Shown one piece after another: positions 1 to 9,711 of a DNA stretch of 64,000 bases. A model generated the notes under the pieces. It did not search any database. It was not told the origin of the DNA and saw nothing but the letters and a program-made list of their open reading frames with translations. Source of the stretch: Raineyella sp. LH-20 (GTDB lineage Bacteria; Actinomycetota; Actinomycetes; Propionibacteriales; Propionibacteriaceae); NCBI RefSeq assembly GCF_033110965.1, contig NZ_CP137003.1, positions 1,240,001-1,304,000 on the forward strand, read 5' to 3'. A program made the translations under genes and the position numbers. The stretch's first letter is position 1. Every line of letters begins with the position of its first letter.

Positions 1-7
1 CGCGCCG

Positions 8-490
8 TCAGGACGATGCGCGCCGGCCCCGCCGTGCGGTGCCCTCGGGGGCGTCGAAGAGCGGCTCGCCGGTCGTCACGTGCTGGCCGAGCAGGTCCGA
101 GGCGATGCTGCCGGGGGCGGTGTCGAGCACGCAGACCAGCACCACCGGGGACAGCCCGCGGGCCTCGACGTCAGTCGGATCCCAGCGGATCATCTCCTGG
201 CCGGCGACCACCTCGCCCTTGACCGGGCCGACGATCTCGAAGCCTGCGCCGTCCAGCTTCACGGTGTCGATGCCGAGGTGGACCAGCAGCCCGAGGCCGT
301 CGGGGGTGGCGATGGCGTACGCGTGCGGGTGGACTTTGGCGATCTTGCCGGAGACCGGCGCGACGGCGATGCCGGGCGTACGATCCGGGTCGATCAGCAC
401 GCCCGAGCCGACCATCTCGGCGGCGAAGACCGGGTCGGGCGCTTCGCTCAGCGGTCCGACGGTGCCGGGGACAGGGGCGACGACCTTCAC
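8..490 (-). CDS. crr: PTS glucose/GlcNAc-family EIIA domain protein
   Basis: Phosphocarrier of a sugar phosphotransferase system. It passes phosphate from HPr to EIIB in the cytoplasm. The 160-residue protein is a single EIIA-Glc domain, and the motif LLVHLGIDTVKLDG carries the phospho-accepting histidine. An open frame continues upstream to about 652, but that part is low-complexity shadow of the EIIB gene. I place the start at the GTG at 490, which overlaps the EIIB stop (GTGA), a typical translationally coupled junction. With EIIB, and EIIC at 1898, it makes a split three-part permease. The nagB/nagA neighbours suggest N-acetylglucosamine as substrate (inference). Confidence 0.93.
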   Translation of the reverse strand: MKVVAPVPGTVGPLSEAPDPVFAAEMVGSGVLIDPDRTPGIAVAPVSGKIAKVHPHAYAIATPDGLGLLVHLGIDTVKLDGAGFEIVGPVKGEVVAGQEMIRWDPTDVEARGLSPVVLVCVLDTAPGSIASDLLGQHVTTGEPLFDAPEGTARRGRRASS

Positions 491-717
491 ATCAGGTCCT
501 GCATGTCCTCGGCGATCGTGTCGGCCTCGGGGCCGACCACGACCTGGACGATCCGGCCCTGCTTGACCACTCCCATGGCGCCGGCGGCGCGCAGGGCGGC
601 CTCGTTGACCAGCGAGGGGTCGTTGACCTCCGTGCGGAGTCGGGTGATGCACGCTTCCATCTCAGCGATGTTGTCGGCGCCGCCGAGGCCGGCGAGGAGC
701 GCTTCAGCCTTGCTCAT
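487..717 (-). CDS. PTS EIIB domain protein (glucose/GlcNAc family)
   Basis: Single EIIB domain of 76 residues that accepts phosphate from EIIA and phosphorylates the sugar carried by EIIC. The motif EACITRLR contains the phospho-cysteine at about residue 22 and the following arginine typical of PTS_EIIB (IIB-Glc family). It is the first gene of a two-gene unit, with EIIA following by a 4-base overlap. In many bacteria B and C are fused (NagE, PtsG). Here, as in the Streptomyces nagF/nagE arrangement, B is a free protein. The EIIC gene is 1.2 kb away on the other strand. Confidence 0.93.
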   Translation of the reverse strand: MSKAEALLAGLGGADNIAEMEACITRLRTEVNDPSLVNEAALRAAGAMGVVKQGRIVQVVVGPEADTIAEDMQDLM

Positions 718-863
718 GGCTGTCCCTTTCTGTGTCCCGGTCAGCCCTGACCGGGTGTGGTCGTGTCCGCCGCCGAACCGCAGTCGGCGAGCGTCTCCAT
801 TGTCACCTGACGAGTGTGTCTCGCGCCGCTTGACAGGAGTGCCGTCGCGGATGAAGACTTCGT

Positions 864-888
864 GGTACGTACCGGACTGTACCAGACC
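864..888. promoter_or_regulatory. Candidate GntR (DasR/NagR-like) operator between the EIIB and gntR genes
   Basis: Two adjoining dyads lie in the 245-bp divergent intergenic region: a perfect 10-bp palindrome GGTACGTACC (864-873), directly followed by the imperfect palindrome GGACTGTACCAGACC (874-888). The second resembles the actinobacterial DasR responsive element (core TGGTCTAGACCA) but is not an exact match. The position between eiiB and the HutC-type regulator fits autoregulation and control of the PTS genes. Assignment to the adjacent regulator is inference. Confidence 0.5.
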
Positions 889-962
889 GAACCGGTGCGG
901 GCCAGAGGTCCATCAGGGACTCCCCGGAGCGTCCCGGACCTCGTGCGATCGAGGAGGATCAC

Positions 963-1691
963 GTGAGCCAGACCAAGGTGCTGAAACTGGGCGCCGTGCC
1001 GAAGTACGCCCAGTTGGAGACCCAGCTCCTGGCTTATGTGGCCGACCTCGAACCGGGTGAGCCGATCGAGTCGGAGCGCTCGCTGATGGAGACGTACGGC
1101 GTCAGCCGCGCCACGGTGCGCCGGGCAATCGCCGACCTGGTCAACGACGGGGTGCTGGTCCGGCGGGCCGGCCAGGGCACCTTCGTCGCCGAGCCCAAGG
1201 TGCAGACCAACCTGCACCTCGCCTCCTTCACCCAGGACATGACCCAGCGCGGGCGGGTGCCGTCCACTGCGGTGCTGTCCATGCAGCTGGCCACCCCGGA
1301 CGAGGACGTCGCCCAATACTTCGGCTCCTCCGCCCCGGCCTGGCACCTCGAACGCGTCCGGAGCGCCGACGACGAGCCGATGGCGTACGAGGAGCAGTGG
1401 ATCAACCCCCGGTACGCGCCCGACCTGGGCACCAAGGACCTGCGCGGCTCGGTCTACGCCACCCTCGCCGAGGACTACGACTGCCCGGTCGACGCGGCCG
1501 AACAGACGATGTGGGGGATCAACGCCGACGACCGCCTCGCCGAACTGCTCGACGTGGAGGTCGGCCAGGCTCTGCTGGTCTTCGACCGGGTCTCCAGCAG
1601 CCGCGGCCGCCCGATCGAATCAGTGCGTTCCTGGTACCGCGCCGACCGCTACCGGGTGCACATGAGCCTCGACACCTCGATGGAGGCCTGA
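963..1691 (+). CDS. HutC-type GntR transcriptional regulator, probably of GlcNAc utilisation
   Basis: This 242-residue repressor/activator has an N-terminal winged helix (about residues 12-78, with ESERSLMETYGVSRATVRRAI as the recognition region) and a C-terminal UTRA ligand-binding domain (about 95-235). This is the architecture of DasR/NagR, which sense glucosamine-6-phosphate or GlcNAc-6-phosphate. The GTG at 963 follows GAGGAG. It sits between the divergent EIIB-EIIA pair and the codirectional EIIC-nagB-nagA genes, so it most likely controls both. The ligand is inferred from context. HutC/UTRA members also sense other sugars or histidine intermediates. Confidence 0.85.
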   Translation: MSQTKVLKLGAVPKYAQLETQLLAYVADLEPGEPIESERSLMETYGVSRATVRRAIADLVNDGVLVRRAGQGTFVAEPKVQTNLHLASFTQDMTQRGRVPSTAVLSMQLATPDEDVAQYFGSSAPAWHLERVRSADDEPMAYEEQWINPRYAPDLGTKDLRGSVYATLAEDYDCPVDAAEQTMWGINADDRLAELLDVEVGQALLVFDRVSSSRGRPIESVRSWYRADRYRVHMSLDTSMEA

Positions 1692-1897
1692 GCACCCCAC
1701 TCCTCGACCGCCTCCCCTGAACAGCCACCGACCCCCAGGACCACCCCCGAACGACGTACGGCCCCCGCGACGTACGCCCCACTCCGACACGTACGACCCA
1801 CCCCCGACTCCCTCGAACACTTCTCTCTCTCACCCCAGGGCCTGGACACCCCATGGCCCATTGGCGGCCGCAGGTGCGGCCACGAAAGGAACACCTC

Positions 1898-3154
<1,257 letters not shown>

Positions 3155-3172
3155 GCGACCCCGACCGTGATC

Positions 3173-3203
3173 GCCCGACCCGGTGCACCGCGCCGGGTCG
3201 GGC
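3173..3203 (+). terminator. GC-rich hairpin between EIIC and nagB
   Basis: GCCCGACCCGG (3173-3183) pairs perfectly with CCGGGTCGGGC (3193-3203) across a 9-nt loop. No U-run follows. It may be a terminator or, since nagB-nagA follow on the same strand, an attenuating or RNA-stabilising element that lowers expression of the metabolic genes relative to the permease. Confidence 0.6.
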
Positions 3204-3281
3204 GGTCGCCGGCCGTCCCACCGACGTGGCCTCCCCGGGGAAAGCTCGGGGTGGCCCCCCTCAACCCGAACGGAACGTGAC

Positions 3282-4064
3282 GTGGAAGTCATCATCAAAC
3301 CCGCAGCAGACGACCTCGCACCGGTGGCCGCCGACATCGTTCAGCGGCTGGTGCACGACAAGCCGGCGGCCGTGCTCGGGGTCGCCACCGGATCCAGCCC
3401 GGTCGGTCTCTACGCCGAACTGGGGCGCCGGGTGGCCGCAGGACAGCTGTCGCTCGCCGACTGCCGGGCCTTCATGCTCGACGAGTACGTCGGGCTGGCG
3501 GCCGACCATCCGGAGCGCTACCGCAACTTCATCGAGCGCGAACTCGTGGCCCGTACGGACCTCCCCAGCGCCCACGTGATGGGGCCGGACGGTCTGGCCG
3601 AGGACATCCCCGCCGCCTGTGCGGCGTACGAGCAGGCGATCAGCGACGCCGGGGGCGTCGACCTGCAGATCCTCGGCATCGGTGCGGACGGGCACATCGG
3701 CTTCAACGAGCCGACCTCCTCGCTCGGCTCGCGGACCCGGATCAAGACCCTCGCCCGGCAGACCCGGATCGACAACGCGCGGTTCTTCGGCGGTGACGTC
3801 GACCAGGTGCCGACGCACTGCCTCACCCAGGGCGTCGGCACGATCATGGCCGCTCGCCGTGTCGTGCTCCTCGCCGACGGGGAACGCAAGGCGGAGGCGG
3901 TCCACCAGATGGTCGAGGGACCGGTCTCGGCGATGTGGACCGGCACGGCGCTGCAGTGGCATCCCCATGCCACGGTGATCGTCGACGAGGCCGCGGCCTC
4001 GCGCCTGGCGTTGCACGACTACTACCTGGACGTGTACGCCGACAAGCCCGGGTGGCAGGAATGA
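3282..4064 (+). CDS. nagB: Glucosamine-6-phosphate deaminase
   Basis: Converts glucosamine-6-phosphate to fructose-6-phosphate and ammonia, feeding amino sugar into glycolysis. The 260-residue length is normal for NagB. Family signatures seen are GVATGSSPVGLYAEL near the N-terminus, FMLDEYVGL with the catalytic aspartate, and GADGHIGFNEP with the active-site histidine. I chose the GTG at 3282 because homology begins at VEVIIKPAADD. The open frame extends upstream to 3183 through non-homologous sequence. Its stop overlaps the nagA start (ATGA), so the two are translationally coupled. Confidence 0.95.
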   Translation: MEVIIKPAADDLAPVAADIVQRLVHDKPAAVLGVATGSSPVGLYAELGRRVAAGQLSLADCRAFMLDEYVGLAADHPERYRNFIERELVARTDLPSAHVMGPDGLAEDIPAACAAYEQAISDAGGVDLQILGIGADGHIGFNEPTSSLGSRTRIKTLARQTRIDNARFFGGDVDQVPTHCLTQGVGTIMAARRVVLLADGERKAEAVHQMVEGPVSAMWTGTALQWHPHATVIVDEAAASRLALHDYYLDVYADKPGWQE

Positions 4065-5245
4065 CCACGATCTTCCGGGCCGCCCGGGTGCTCACCCCCG
4101 AACCGCTGGAGGACGCCTGGGTGCGGGTCGAGGGCGAGCGGATCGTCGAGGTCGGCACCGGGCCGGCTCCGACCGGTGCCGTCAGAACGGGTGGATCGGG
4201 TGGTTCGGCCGGCGTGGGTGATGTGTCGGGCGGCGCGGCCGAGGTGGTGGACCTGGGCGATCGGCTGCTGGTGCCCGGGTTCGTCGACATCCACTCCCAC
4301 GGCGGCGGAGGCGCGGCGTACACCGACGGCGCCGAGGCGGCCCGGACGGCGTTGGCCACCCATCTCGCCCACGGCACCACCTCGGCGATGGCCTCCCTGG
4401 TCACCGACACGATCGACGTGCTGGAGCGCCAGGTGCGCGACCTCGTGCCACTGGTCCGCGACCGGGAGTTGCTGGGCATCCACCTGGAGGGGCCGTGGCT
4501 GTCCGAGCTGCACTGCGGTGCCCACGACCCCGACCTGCTCCGCGACCCGGTGCGCCACGACGTCGACGCCCTGCTGGCGGCCGGTGAGGGCACCATCCGG
4601 ATGGTCACCCTGGCCGTCGAACTGTTGGGCGGTCAGCCGGCCGTACGCCACCTGGTGGAGTCCGGCGTCGTCGTCGCCCCCGGCCACTCCCATGCGACGT
4701 ACGCCGAGGCCAATCTCGCCATCAACGGGGGCGCCCGCGTCGCCACCCACCTGTTCAACGCCGAACGCCCGATCCACCACCGCGAACCCGGGCTGATCGT
4801 CGCCCTGCTGGAACGCCCCGAGGTGGTGGTCGAGATAATCGCCGACGGGGTGCACCTGCACGCGGCGATGGTCGGCGACATCGCCCGGCTCAAGCCGCGG
4901 CAGTTCGTCCTGGTCACCGACGCGATGGCCGCCGCCGGCAGCGCCGACGGCGACTACGACCTCGGGCCGCTCAAGGTCGAGGTCCGCGACGGTGTCGCCC
5001 GGCTGGCCGGTGGTGGAGCCATCGCCGGCAGCACCCTCACCCTGGACCGGGCCGTACGTTTCTGCGTCGAGCACGCCGGGATCGACCTGGTCGACGCCGT
5101 ACGCGCCGCGACGCTGACCCCCGCCACCGTCTTCGGGCGCGACGACATCGGCCGGATCGCCCCCGGGACGTACGCCGACCTGGTGGTCCTCGGGCGCGGC
5201 CTCGGCGTCGAGGCCGTCTACCGCTGCGGGCGACAGGTGCGCTGA
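4061..5245 (+). CDS. nagA: N-acetylglucosamine-6-phosphate deacetylase
   Basis: Amidohydrolase (394 residues) that removes acetate from GlcNAc-6-phosphate, the step before NagB. Visible landmarks are the metal-binding segment VDIHSHGGGG, EGPWLS with the metal-ligand glutamate, APGHSHATYAEA and THLFNA with histidines, ADGVHLH, and VTDAMAAAG with the catalytic aspartate. The ATG at 4061 overlaps the nagB stop. Residues 42-56 form a short Gly/Ser/Val-rich loop (GGSGGSAGVGDVSGG) longer than in most homologues. Confidence 0.95.
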   Translation: MTTIFRAARVLTPEPLEDAWVRVEGERIVEVGTGPAPTGAVRTGGSGGSAGVGDVSGGAAEVVDLGDRLLVPGFVDIHSHGGGGAAYTDGAEAARTALATHLAHGTTSAMASLVTDTIDVLERQVRDLVPLVRDRELLGIHLEGPWLSELHCGAHDPDLLRDPVRHDVDALLAAGEGTIRMVTLAVELLGGQPAVRHLVESGVVVAPGHSHATYAEANLAINGGARVATHLFNAERPIHHREPGLIVALLERPEVVVEIIADGVHLHAAMVGDIARLKPRQFVLVTDAMAAAGSADGDYDLGPLKVEVRDGVARLAGGGAIAGSTLTLDRAVRFCVEHAGIDLVDAVRAATLTPATVFGRDDIGRIAPGTYADLVVLGRGLGVEAVYRCGRQVR

Positions 5246-5453
5246 GCCGGCGGCGGCAGGTCCGGCGGCTGGGCGGTCGGGCGGTCGGGCGGTCAGGAAG
5301 TCAGACGGTCAGGCGGCCGGGCCCGAGGAGCGTACGGTGGCCGGGCCGGACCGGCCTGCCCCATACTGATGGCCGGGAGAGGAGCCCGAGGAGGGGTGGT
5401 CCCGCGGCGCGCTCCCGAGACTGAATCGGTGGCGGACGTCGAAGGCGGTAGGG

Positions 5454-6149
5454 GTGTCGGATCTCACGGGCGCGGTGGTCGAGGCGTCGCGGTTCCTCGA
5501 CCTGATCGGCGTGCTGTCCAACGCCATCCTCGGCGGTGTGGTGGCACGCAACGAGCGATTCGATGCCATCGGCTTCGCCATGCTGGCGATCGTGTCCGGG
5601 CTGGGCGGCGGCCTGATCCGCGACGTGCTGCTCCAGAAGGGCACCCCGATCGCGCTGACCGACCCGGCCTACATGGTGATCGCGCTGATCGGCGCGGCGA
5701 TCGCCTTCCTGATCCCGGTGGCCGGCCGCAGCTGGAACCTGGTCTTCCCCTGGGTCGACGCCCTCGCCCTGGGCACCTGGGCGGTCGCGGGCGCCACGAA
5801 GACGCTGACCGTCGGTCTCGGCCCGCTGCCCGCGGTGCTGCTCGGCGCGGTGACCGCGGTCGGCGGGGGTGCGGTCCGCGAGATCCTGCTGCGGCACGTT
5901 CCCTCCGTCTTCGGTGGCAACACGCTGTACGCCACACCTGCGCTGCTCGCCAGCGGCGCCCTGGTGCTGCTGGACTGGCTGGGGCACCCCACCGTCGGAC
6001 TGGTGGTCGGAACGTTCATCGGCGCCGGTCTGGTGCTGATGTCGCGGTGGCGCAACTGGCAGCTGCCCGAGGCCTACCACCTCAAGCCGATCCGGGTCTG
6101 GCGACGGCTGCCCTCGGCCAGGAACCGGCGGCGGAAGGAGCACAGGTGA
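5454..6149 (+). CDS. TRIC family (YadS/UPF0126) membrane channel protein
   Basis: Integral membrane protein of 231 residues with about seven hydrophobic segments, in the prokaryotic trimeric intracellular cation channel-like family. The duplicated family signature is present twice: GLGGGLIRDVLL and VGGGAVREILL. These glycine-arginine motifs kink the pore helices in known structures. Physiological substrate is not firmly established for bacterial members, which are usually described as monovalent cation channels. It starts at GTG 5454 and overlaps the next gene by four bases (GTGA), so it leads a four-base-overlap set of three genes. Confidence 0.85.
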   Translation: MSDLTGAVVEASRFLDLIGVLSNAILGGVVARNERFDAIGFAMLAIVSGLGGGLIRDVLLQKGTPIALTDPAYMVIALIGAAIAFLIPVAGRSWNLVFPWVDALALGTWAVAGATKTLTVGLGPLPAVLLGAVTAVGGGAVREILLRHVPSVFGGNTLYATPALLASGALVLLDWLGHPTVGLVVGTFIGAGLVLMSRWRNWQLPEAYHLKPIRVWRRLPSARNRRRKEHR

Positions 6150-6967
6150 CCGGACCGCGTTCCACGCCCCCGCCGCCCGGCGCTGGGCCGTCCAGCGCGT
6201 CCCGTGGCTACCGGGTGGTGCCGATGAGCCGCGCCCGACGGGCGCTGGCGGTGGGCCAGGAGGCTGCCCGCCGCAAACACACCATGTTCGGGCTGGTCGA
6301 GGCCGACCTGACCATCCCACGCCGGCTGCTCCGCGACCACCGCGACGCCACCGGGGAACGGCTGTCGTTGACGGCGTACGTGGTGACCTGCGTGGCCGCC
6401 GCGCTGGCCGAGTTCCCGGCGGTCAACGCCTTCCGCCGAGGCCGCTCCCTGGTGTTCCTGGACGAGATCATCGTCGAGGTGCTGCTGGAACGGACCATCG
6501 ACGGCCAGCCGGCGGTGGGATACCTGCCGATCCGGCACGCCGACACCAAGTCGCTGCGGGCGGTGCACGACGAGATCCGGGCCGGACAGGCCTCCCGACC
6601 GCAGACCATCGCCGGGCAACGCTGGCTGGACCTGGTGCCGAGCTTCCTGACCCGACCGCTGATGGAGTACATGAGTCACAGCCCCCGCTGGGTGCTCCGC
6701 CTCGGTGTGGTCGGGGTGAACAACCTCGGCATGGGCGCCTCGGTCGCCGGCTGGGGCCTCGCCCCCGGAGCGGGGACGCTGGGCGTGTCGATCGGCGGCA
6801 TCACCACCCGCCCAGGGCTGGTGGCCGATGCGCTGACCCGCCAGGAAGTCGCCCACCTCACCCTGGCGTTCGACCATGACGTGATCGACGGTGCGCCGGC
6901 GGCCCGATTCACCGCCCGCCTGGTCGAACTGCTCGCGGCCGGCGAGTCGATCCGCGACCTGGGATGA
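6146..6967 (+). CDS. Stand-alone 2-oxo acid dehydrogenase-type acyltransferase (catalytic domain only)
   Basis: A 273-residue protein with the chloramphenicol-acetyltransferase-like fold of E2 subunits. Near the C-terminus FDHDVIDGAPAARF carries the catalytic H-x3-D-G motif. The lipoyl and peripheral-subunit-binding domains of true E2 proteins are absent, so it is not a complete pyruvate or branched-chain dehydrogenase core. The N-terminus begins with a Pro/Ser/Gly tail. Stand-alone members are common in actinobacteria, and their acyl acceptor is unknown. GTG 6146 overlaps the upstream stop, and GGAAGGAG precedes it at a good distance. Confidence 0.82.
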   Translation: MTGPRSTPPPPGAGPSSASRGYRVVPMSRARRALAVGQEAARRKHTMFGLVEADLTIPRRLLRDHRDATGERLSLTAYVVTCVAAALAEFPAVNAFRRGRSLVFLDEIIVEVLLERTIDGQPAVGYLPIRHADTKSLRAVHDEIRAGQASRPQTIAGQRWLDLVPSFLTRPLMEYMSHSPRWVLRLGVVGVNNLGMGASVAGWGLAPGAGTLGVSIGGITTRPGLVADALTRQEVAHLTLAFDHDVIDGAPAARFTARLVELLAAGESIRDLG

Positions 6968-7266
6968 CTGACTTCACCTTCACCGCGCCGCTGTGGCGCT
7001 GGCCCGGGGAGAGCCCGTGGCATTTCGTCGCGCTCCCCGAGGAACTGACCGACGACGTACGGATGCTCGCGGGGCCGCGGAAGGCCTTCGGTTCGGTGCG
7101 CGTCGAGGTCACCGTCGGTGCGACGACGTGGCGTACGTCGCTGTTCCCCGACGGCGGCCGGGACACCTACCTGCTGCCGGTGAAACAGGCCGTACGCCGC
7201 GCCGAGGGACTCGGCGAGGGCGACCCGGTCGCGGTGACGCTGCGGTTGGTCGGCGCGGACGAGTGA
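6964..7266 (+). CDS. DUF1905 domain protein
   Basis: Small 100-residue protein, essentially one DUF1905 domain, a short beta-barrel module of unknown biochemical function. Recognisable features are WHFVALPEE near residue 20, FGSVRVEVTVGATTWRTSLFPDGG, and YLLPVKQAVRRAEGLGEGDPVAVTL. It overlaps the acyltransferase stop by ATGA, so it is probably cotranslated with it. Function cannot be stated. Confidence 0.8.
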   Translation: MTDFTFTAPLWRWPGESPWHFVALPEELTDDVRMLAGPRKAFGSVRVEVTVGATTWRTSLFPDGGRDTYLLPVKQAVRRAEGLGEGDPVAVTLRLVGADE

Positions 7267-7338
7267 CCATCGGGGAAGGGTGACCGCTCCGCCGGCGTTG
7301 ACACTCCAGGACACTCCAGCAGCGATCGGAGGCGGGTC

Positions 7339-8433
7339 ATGGAACCCAATGACCAGAGACCTGTCGACCAGGAACCCGGCGACCAGGAACCCGGCGACCA
7401 GGGACGTGACGATCGGGAACGTGACGATCGGGAAGGTGACGATCGGCGGTCCGCCGACCAGGGGCCCGGAGCCCGCGGGGCCGCGGACGACGGGACCGAC
7501 GGGACTGACGGCGAGGCCCTGGACGCCTACTCCCGGGTCGTCACCACGGTCGCCGAACACCTGCTCCCGCGGGTGGCGGCGGTCCGCATCCGCGACACCC
7601 GCGGAAGAGAGTCGGAGGGCTCGGCGGTCGTCCTCACCGCCGAAGGGCACCTGCTCACCAACGCCCACGTCGTCGGCCGGGCGCCCGCCGGGGAGGCACT
7701 CTTCGCCGACGGCAGCACCTCGCCCGTCGAGGTCGTCGGTCGGGATCGGCTGGCCGACCTCGCGCTGCTGCGCGCCGAACGCGAACTGTTGGCCCCGCCG
7801 ACCTACCGCGACGTCGACGATCTGCGGATCGGCTCCCTGGTCGTGGCGGTGGGCAACCCGCTGGGCCTGACCGGCAGCGTCACCGCCGGGGTGGTCAGCG
7901 GGCTGGGCCGGTCGCTGCCGGTGCAGACCCGCAGCGGGATGCGGCTGATCGAGGACGTCATCCAGACCGACGCCTCGCTCAATCCGGGCAACTCCGGGGG
8001 TGCGCTCGCCGACTCGGCGGGCCGGGTGATCGGCATCAACACCGCTGTCGCCGGCCTCGGCGTGGGTCTGGCGGTCCCGGTCAACGCGACGACCCGGCGC
8101 ATCATCGCTGCCCTGATGCACGACGGCCGGGTCCGCCGGGCCTACCTCGGGTTGGTCACCTCGCCGGCGGTCCTGCCACCGCGATGGGCCGAACGGACGG
8201 GGCGTCGTACGGCCCTGCGGGTGATGGAGGTGGTCCCCGGCAGCCCGTCGGCGTCCAGCGGCATCCTTCCGTACGATCTCGTCCTGGCGGTCCAGGGCCG
8301 TCAGCTCGGCGACGCCCAGTCGCTGCAGCGGCTGCTCTTCGAGGACGCCATCGGCAGGCGCCTGGAGATCACGGTGCTGCGTAACGGGGCGCTGGTCGAC
8401 ACGGTGGTGGTGCCGGCGGAGCTGGCCGACTAG
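7339..8433 (+). CDS. HtrA/DegP-like trypsin-type serine protease with PDZ domain
   Basis: A 364-residue S1C-family protease. The catalytic triad is readable as TNAHVVG (His), DLALLR (Asp) and NPGNSGGAL (Ser), and a PDZ domain fills about residues 270-360. There is no signal peptide or transmembrane segment, so unlike most actinobacterial HtrA proteins it may be cytoplasmic. The first 50 residues are a repetitive acidic tail built from repeats of D-Q-E-P-G and D-R-E, the product of an in-frame minisatellite. The stop codon lies in the first unit of a 31-32-bp repeat that continues downstream. Confidence 0.87.
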   Translation: MEPNDQRPVDQEPGDQEPGDQGRDDRERDDREGDDRRSADQGPGARGAADDGTDGTDGEALDAYSRVVTTVAEHLLPRVAAVRIRDTRGRESEGSAVVLTAEGHLLTNAHVVGRAPAGEALFADGSTSPVEVVGRDRLADLALLRAERELLAPPTYRDVDDLRIGSLVVAVGNPLGLTGSVTAGVVSGLGRSLPVQTRSGMRLIEDVIQTDASLNPGNSGGALADSAGRVIGINTAVAGLGVGLAVPVNATTRRIIAALMHDGRVRRAYLGLVTSPAVLPPRWAERTGRRTALRVMEVVPGSPSASSGILPYDLVLAVQGRQLGDAQSLQRLLFEDAIGRRLEITVLRNGALVDTVVVPAELAD

Positions 8434-8506
8434 GACCAAGGCCCCCGGCGGAGCTGGCCGACCAGGACCAAGGCCCCGGCGGAGCTGGCCGACCAGGGCC
8501 AAGGCT
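8413..8506 (+). repeat. 31-32-bp tandem repeat spanning the protease stop codon
   Basis: Three copies begin at 8413, 8445 and 8476 with CCGGCGGAGCTGGCCGAC. The first encodes the last residues of the protease and its TAG stop. In the two downstream copies the stop reads CAG, so these copies would be coding if read in frame. The block looks like duplication of the gene's 3' end. Confidence 0.85.
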
Positions 8507-8604
8507 CCGGTGGCTGGCGGCCTGCTGCACCCCATGGCCGAGCAGCGCCCGGACCCGGCCGCGTCGGCCTGCTCGTGCGGGCTCGGGCTCTGCCGAGTCG
8601 ATAC

Positions 8605-8621
8605 CATAGGTCATACCTATG
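8605..8621. promoter_or_regulatory. Palindromic operator upstream of the FadR-type gntR gene
   Basis: CATAGGTCATACCTATG is a perfect 7-3-7 inverted repeat, about 80 bp before the regulator start. Its GG-N5-CC core and 17-bp length match sites at 9607, 11450 and 12702. Autoregulation is inferred. Confidence 0.65.
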
Positions 8622-8699
8622 TGAGAGGGTGCGGAATGCCGGCGCACCGGCTATCCTGCCGGATTCGACCCGCTCCACCGTACGGCCGAAAGGGGCACC

Positions 8700-9422
8700 A
8701 TGGCCAGCAAGAGTTCTGAGCTGTTTTCTGCCGTCCACGTCAATCGCGCATCGCAGATCATCGTCGATCAGATCAAGCTGCTCGCGCGTGAGGGGAAGCT
8801 GCAGGTGGGCGACCGCCTGCCCAGCGAGCGGGACCTCTGCGAGCGCTTCGGCGTCAGCCGTGTCACGGTCCGTGAGGCGTTCCGGGTCCTGGAGTCGAAC
8901 GGCATGCTGACGATCCGGGTCGGTTCCCACGGCGGCGCCTTCCTCACCGCGCCGACTGCGGAACGACTCGGGGAGGGACTTGCCGAGCTCATCTCCTTGG
9001 CGCCGCTGACCGCCGCGGACATCACCGAGGCCCGCTTCATCGTGGAGCTCGGCACCCTGCCCCTGGCGGTCGAGAGGGCCACCGAGGAGGACATCGAGGC
9101 GCTCTTCGCCATGGTGGAGGAGGGCGAGGCAGCGGTCGCAGCGGGTGACTACCGCGTCCAGCTCTCCGCCGACTTCCACGTACGGATCGCCCACTGCGCC
9201 CACAATCCTGCCGTCGAGATGCTGATGCAGAGCTTCCATGGTCCGATGCGCATGTCGATCGAGACCTCGCACGCGGCGGCGCCGATGACCATGCGGGGCG
9301 TGGCCGAGCACCGGGAGATCGCCGAGGCCATCAAGCGGCGGGATCTCGAGGCCGCGCGGACGGTGATGACGCGTCATCTGGGTCGTACGGCGGACCGGGT
9401 CCGCACACTGCCCGCGGAATGA
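8700..9422 (+). CDS. FadR-family GntR transcriptional regulator (FCD domain)
   Basis: A 240-residue regulator with an N-terminal winged helix (about 15-82, LPSERDLCERFGVSRVTVREAF) and an alpha-helical FCD effector domain (about 90-230). The FCD metal/ligand residues are suggested by RFIVELG, SADFHVRIAHCAHNP and AEHREIAEAI. Such proteins typically repress catabolic genes and respond to organic acids. It precedes a strong terminator and the remains of an oxygenase/transport locus, and four similar 17-bp palindromes lie at the promoters around it. The effector is unknown. Confidence 0.87.
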   Translation: MASKSSELFSAVHVNRASQIIVDQIKLLAREGKLQVGDRLPSERDLCERFGVSRVTVREAFRVLESNGMLTIRVGSHGGAFLTAPTAERLGEGLAELISLAPLTAADITEARFIVELGTLPLAVERATEEDIEALFAMVEEGEAAVAAGDYRVQLSADFHVRIAHCAHNPAVEMLMQSFHGPMRMSIETSHAAAPMTMRGVAEHREIAEAIKRRDLEAARTVMTRHLGRTADRVRTLPAE

Positions 9423-9483
9423 TCCGGGGCACCTGAGCCCGACTCGCCGATCCTGACGGAGGACCTGCGTCGCAAGGTCGCCG

Positions 9484-9523
9484 GACGACGCCGTACGAAC
9501 GAGATCGTTCGTACGGCGTCGTC
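9484..9523 (+). terminator. Strong rho-independent-type hairpin after the FadR-type regulator
   Basis: An 18-bp perfect stem (9484-9501 with 9506-9523, arms begin GACGACGCCGTACG) closes a 4-nt loop AGAT. It lies 61 bp after the regulator stop and is followed by GTCTTCG rather than a long T-run. It is perfectly symmetrical and could act in both directions. Confidence 0.8.
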
Positions 9524-9606
9524 GTCTTCGCGCACCGCGAATGCCGACGACGAGACGGCCGGTCAGGCTCGCACGCTGGTGACCGTGCACAAGTTGAACT
9601 GAGGAT

Positions 9607-9623
9607 CAATGGATTGACCAATG
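9607..9623. promoter_or_regulatory. Operator-like site upstream of the substrate-binding protein gene
   Basis: CAATGGATTGACCAATG has the TGG-N5-CCA core seen at 12702 and, with one change, at 11450. It lies about 90 bp before the lipoprotein start, and TTGACC within it could be a -35 element. Probable target of the adjacent FadR-type regulator (inference). Confidence 0.5.
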
Positions 9624-9711
9624 TGATCTGGGCCACTACCGTCGTCGCCTAAGAGGTGGGTCGCCTCGGCTCCACCACGAACCCGTTTCAGGCTGACCGC
9701 AGGGAGTTCCA

